From assembly GCF_016827595.1 (NCBI RefSeq), contig NZ_JAECMS010000003.1, forward strand, positions 62,001 to 126,000: a stretch of 64,000 nt of DNA, read 5' to 3'. A model generated the notes under the pieces. That model saw nothing but the letters and a program-made list of their open reading frames with translations, searched no databases and was not told the origin of the DNA. This document shows, one piece after another, positions 61,377-64,000 of this stretch; position 1 is the first letter of the stretch; every line of letters begins with the position of its first letter. Source of the stretch: Luteirhabdus pelagi. Its GTDB lineage: Bacteria > Bacteroidota > Bacteroidia > Flavobacteriales > Flavobacteriaceae. A program made the translations under genes and the position numbers.

Positions 61377-62671
61377 TGGAAGTAGTAACATATCCAGATC
61401 CAAAATCCTACGCGGAAATCCTGAAACGTTCATCTGCTTCATTATCTGAAATCGAACCTGATGTACTTTCCATTATGCATACTGTGGAAAGGGAAGGTGA
61501 TGCAGCCTTACTTCGTTTTACCGAGAAGTTCGATACCGTTTCCTTGACGGAAGTGAAGGTTTCGATGGATAAAATATCGTTAGAAGATGAAACAATTCCA
61601 GACGCATTAAGAGAGGCCATCGAAATGGCATATCAAAATATCCATACCTTCCACAGCGCACAACAACAAGGCAGGATTGAAGTTGAGACACAGAAAGGAG
61701 TCCGTTGCTGGCAAGAAAAAAGACCTATCGAAAAAATCGGATTGTACATTCCAGGTGGTTCGGCACCATTGTTCTCTTCCGTACTGATGCTTACTATTCC
61801 AGCTACCATTGCAGGATGCTCGGAGATCGTTCTTTGTACACCTCCTCAAGCCAATGGAAAGATTGCACCAGAAACGCTCTACGCAGCCAAACGTTGCAAC
61901 GTAACGCAGGTTTTTGCTGTGGGCGGTGCCCAGGCTATTGCAGCTATGACCTTCGGAACGGAGTCGGTTCCTGCTATCGATAAAATATTTGGTCCTGGGA
62001 ATCAATACGTAACGGTAGCCAAACAATTGGCGACCAAAAAAGGTGTGGCCATCGATTTGCCCGCTGGTCCGTCTGAAGTTTTGGTTTTTGCTGATGAAAC
62101 GGCAAGTCCAGCATTCGTAGCATCCGATCTGCTCAGTCAGGCCGAGCATGGGCCAGATAGTCAAGTGCTATTGATTAGCACTTCCAATACCCTGCTACAA
62201 CAGACAGCAAAAGCGTTACGAGAGCAATTAGCAGAACTTCCAAGAGCAGCCATTGCAAAACAAGCGCTGGAGAAATCACTTTCGATTTTGGTGAAAAATG
62301 ATACCGAAGCATTGGCCATTATCAATGCCTATGCACCGGAACACTGTATCATTATTGCAGAAAATGAAGATTTCTTCGCAAATGGTATCCAACATGCTGG
62401 CTCGGTTTTTTTAGGACCGTTTACTCCTGAAAGCGCAGGCGATTATGCTTCTGGAACAAATCATACACTACCCACCGACGGGTTTGCGCGACAGTATAGC
62501 GGTATTGGCCTGGATAGTTTTCAGAAAAACATCAGCTTTCAAAAGATAACGGCTGAAGGCTTACAAACCATCGGACCAGCCATTGAAACCATGGCTGCAG
62601 CAGAAGGCTTGGAAGCCCATAAAAATGCGGTTTCCCTTCGATTGGAATCCTTAAAATCGAACCAATCATGA
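61373..62671 (+). CDS. hisD: histidinol dehydrogenase
   Basis: About 432 residues from the ATG at 61373, the one that gives a 4-nt overlap with hisG. It oxidises histidinol to histidine in two NAD steps. Family marks: RPIEKIGLYIPGGSAPLFSS, FAVGGAQAIAAMTFG, KIFGPGNQYVTVAK, DLPAGPSEVLVFADETA, DLLSQAEHGPDSQVLLIST (zinc-ligand Gln/His), and the catalytic Glu-His in NAYAPEHCII, plus SAGDYASGTNHTLPT. hisC overlaps its stop by 4 nt. Confidence 0.96.
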   Translation: MMEVVTYPDPKSYAEILKRSSASLSEIEPDVLSIMHTVEREGDAALLRFTEKFDTVSLTEVKVSMDKISLEDETIPDALREAIEMAYQNIHTFHSAQQQGRIEVETQKGVRCWQEKRPIEKIGLYIPGGSAPLFSSVLMLTIPATIAGCSEIVLCTPPQANGKIAPETLYAAKRCNVTQVFAVGGAQAIAAMTFGTESVPAIDKIFGPGNQYVTVAKQLATKKGVAIDLPAGPSEVLVFADETASPAFVASDLLSQAEHGPDSQVLLISTSNTLLQQTAKALREQLAELPRAAIAKQALEKSLSILVKNDTEALAIINAYAPEHCIIIAENEDFFANGIQHAGSVFLGPFTPESAGDYASGTNHTLPTDGFARQYSGIGLDSFQKNISFQKITAEGLQTIGPAIETMAAAEGLEAHKNAVSLRLESLKSNQS

Positions 62672-63729
62672 AAGAAATAAAATCATTTTCAGCTTCCGAC
62701 TTGGCACGAAAGCGGGTTCTTAAACTGAAGCCCTATCAATCGGCACGGGATGAGTTTTCAGATACGACATCTGCAATGACCTTTATGGATGCGAATGAAA
62801 ATCCGTTGGGTGACCCAGATTTGTATCGCTATCCCGATCCGCATCTTACAACCTTACGCGAAAAATTAAGTGAAGTAAAGAACGTCGACCCATCCCATAT
62901 CCTATTGGGGAATGGGAGTGACGAGCTATTCGACCTGATATTTCGTGTGTTTTGTGAACCTGAGAAGGATGACGTCATTATAACGCCACCAACCTATGGA
63001 ATGTATGAGGTGTTGGCCACTATAAATGCGGTTTCGGTGAGGGCGATCGTTATGGACGATGATTTTCAACCTAAGGTTGAAGAAATCCTTCAACAACAGT
63101 CAAAAACAACAAAACTATTGTTCCTATGTTCCCCTAATAACCCAACCGGAACCATCATTTCACAAGAAAACATGGTTCGACTACTGAATGGCTTTTCTGG
63201 AATTGTGGTGTTAGATGAAGCCTATATCGACTTTTCGACCACGGAAAGTTGGATCCATCAGCTTCACGAATTTCCGAATCTTATTGTTACCCAAACCTTT
63301 TCGAAAGCATGGGGACTTGCCGGCATTCGATTAGGTGTGTGCTATGCTTCAACAGAGATTATTTCACTTCTCCATAAAATAAAACCACCGTATAATGTGA
63401 ATAGCTTGACGCAACAAAAAGCATTGGCTGCTTTGACGAACAAAAATCGAGTTGAAGGCTATAAAGCTTCAATAATAAAGGAGCGAGAGGAATTACTTAA
63501 ACAATTACTTCAACTAAAATATGTTGAAAAAATCGTTCCTTCCGAGGCTAATTTTTTGCTTGTGAAAGTTGACGATGCTAAAAAGCGGTATTCACAACTT
63601 ATCGATAACGGAATCGTGGTGCGCTATCGCGGAAATCAACCCTTATGTGAAAATGGTTTGCGGATTACGGTAGGTACTTCAGAAGAGAATAAAAAGCTTA
63701 TTGAAACGCTTCAGAAACTAGACAGATGA
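62668..63729 (+). CDS. hisC: histidinol-phosphate aminotransferase
   Basis: The 353-residue PLP enzyme makes histidinol phosphate. Motifs: [49 protein letters not shown], the PLP lysine in [18 protein letters not shown] (about residue 216) and the C-terminal [19 protein letters not shown]. It starts inside the hisD stop (ATGA) and its own stop overlaps the start of hisB in the same way, so the operon is tightly coupled. Confidence 0.96.
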   Translation: MKEIKSFSASDLARKRVLKLKPYQSARDEFSDTTSAMTFMDANENPLGDPDLYRYPDPHLTTLREKLSEVKNVDPSHILLGNGSDELFDLIFRVFCEPEKDDVIITPPTYGMYEVLATINAVSVRAIVMDDDFQPKVEEILQQQSKTTKLLFLCSPNNPTGTIISQENMVRLLNGFSGIVVLDEAYIDFSTTESWIHQLHEFPNLIVTQTFSKAWGLAGIRLGVCYASTEIISLLHKIKPPYNVNSLTQQKALAALTNKNRVEGYKASIIKEREELLKQLLQLKYVEKIVPSEANFLLVKVDDAKKRYSQLIDNGIVVRYRGNQPLCENGLRITVGTSEENKKLIETLQKLDR

Positions 63730-64000
63730 AACAGAAAGTATTATTTATAGATCGGGATGGCACCTTGGTGTTGGAGCCAAATGATGAACAATTGGATGCT
63801 TTTGAAAAACTCCAATTCTATCCGAAGGTCTTCACCTATTTGGGAAAAATAGCACGGGAAACCAACTATACACTCGTGATGGTGACCAATCAGGACGGAC
63901 TTGGGACCGATTCCTTTCCAGAGGAACAGTTCTGGCCGATCCAAAACTTTATTGTATCAAGTTTTGAACAAGAAGGAATTGTCTTTCAAGATATTAAAAT
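63726..64000 (+). CDS. hisB: bifunctional histidinol-phosphatase/imidazoleglycerol-phosphate dehydratase, N-terminal part
   Basis: Truncated by the window end after about 91 codons. The visible part is the HAD-type histidinol phosphatase domain: [15 protein letters not shown] (catalytic DxDGT) and [20 protein letters not shown]. In flavobacteria and enterobacteria hisB fuses this phosphatase to the dehydratase that acts on imidazoleglycerol phosphate; the dehydratase half is outside the window, so the fusion is inferred from hisB position and family. It overlaps hisC by 4 nt. Confidence 0.9.
   Translation, partial: MKQKVLFIDRDGTLVLEPNDEQLDAFEKLQFYPKVFTYLGKIARETNYTLVMVTNQDGLGTDSFPEEQFWPIQNFIVSSFEQEGIVFQDIK

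Noticed and set aside
1-64000. tRNA, rRNA, CRISPR arrays, insertion sequences or prophage genes
   Set aside because: No cloverleaf with a TTC loop, no regular spaced repeats, no transposase or integrase reading frames were seen.

Overview
The window comes from a chromosome of a marine-type member of the Flavobacteriaceae (Bacteroidota). The supporting signs are: -7 boxes of the Bacteroidota form TAnnTTTG upstream of many genes; a PglZ-domain response regulator of the PorX type; a TonB-dependent receptor with an N-terminal carboxypeptidase-regulatory-like domain; a fused LpxC-FabZ; a short HisG followed by hisD-hisC-hisB; DUF5916, DUF6146 and DUF6787 proteins; and moderate GC with dense, ordinary gene packing. 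I see no tRNA, rRNA, CRISPR array, insertion sequence or prophage.

Layout. 1-9.1 kb, minus strand: the start of an unidentified gene, a small membrane protein, a dihydroorotase-like protein that has lost its metal-binding HxH, a BatA-type membrane protein, a GAF histidine kinase, a TIGR02757 protein, a LolD-like ATPase and a large DUF5916 outer-membrane protein. 9.2-10.7 kb, plus strand: msrA, folE and a small membrane protein. 10.8-14.2 kb, minus: a probable metal-uptake operon (DUF6146, DUF6787, a small His-rich protein, a TonB receptor with a His/Glu-rich loop). 14.3-18.2 kb, minus: DUF937, serA, serC, acyl-CoA reductase. 18.2-25 kb: ferredoxin, two secreted Lys/Glu-rich proteins flanking a tandem alpha/beta hydrolase pair, ychF, a PAP2 phosphatase and cbpA-cbpM. 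25.3-30.3 kb, plus: topoisomerase IV (parE-parC) and mscL. 30.3-32.4 kb, minus: an XRE regulator, lipoprotein, TerC and TerB-like cluster. 32.7-40.5 kb: M14 peptidase, Lrp/AsnC regulator, BrkB/YihY, PfpI-like protein, aroB, proline dehydrogenase and alanine dehydrogenase.

40.5-43.4 kb is an AT-rich segment that looks inserted. It carries a membrane-anchored AraC-type TPR regulator, a structured intergenic region, and a 46-residue lipoprotein overlapping a four-helix membrane protein. 43.4-53 kb: tsaE, porX, an HD phosphohydrolase, then the lipid A cluster lpxD-lpxC/fabZ-lpxA with efp, a second lpxD, an NTF2-like protein, sucD and fabG. 54-60.2 kb: a VWA-like membrane protein, prohibitin, and a minus-strand operon of OmpA, helix-hairpin-helix and sodium/solute symporter genes. 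60.3-64 kb: the histidine operon hisG-hisD-hisC-hisB (hisB runs off the end).

The points most worth attention are: (1) a his leader peptide with four consecutive His codons followed by a 15-bp terminator just before hisG, i.e. a classical attenuator in a flavobacterium; (2) two copies of a REP-like palindrome whose arms differ by compensatory changes around a conserved 11-nt loop; (3) a possible sliding-clamp-binding pentapeptide at the extreme C-terminus of ParC; (4) two places where a terminator's T-tract runs straight into a -7 box through an identical 13-mer; (5) overlapping opposed promoters; and (6) the probable pseudo-dihydroorotase. Promoter calls rest on matching TAnnTTTG by eye; only two have a good TTG at about 20 nt upstream.
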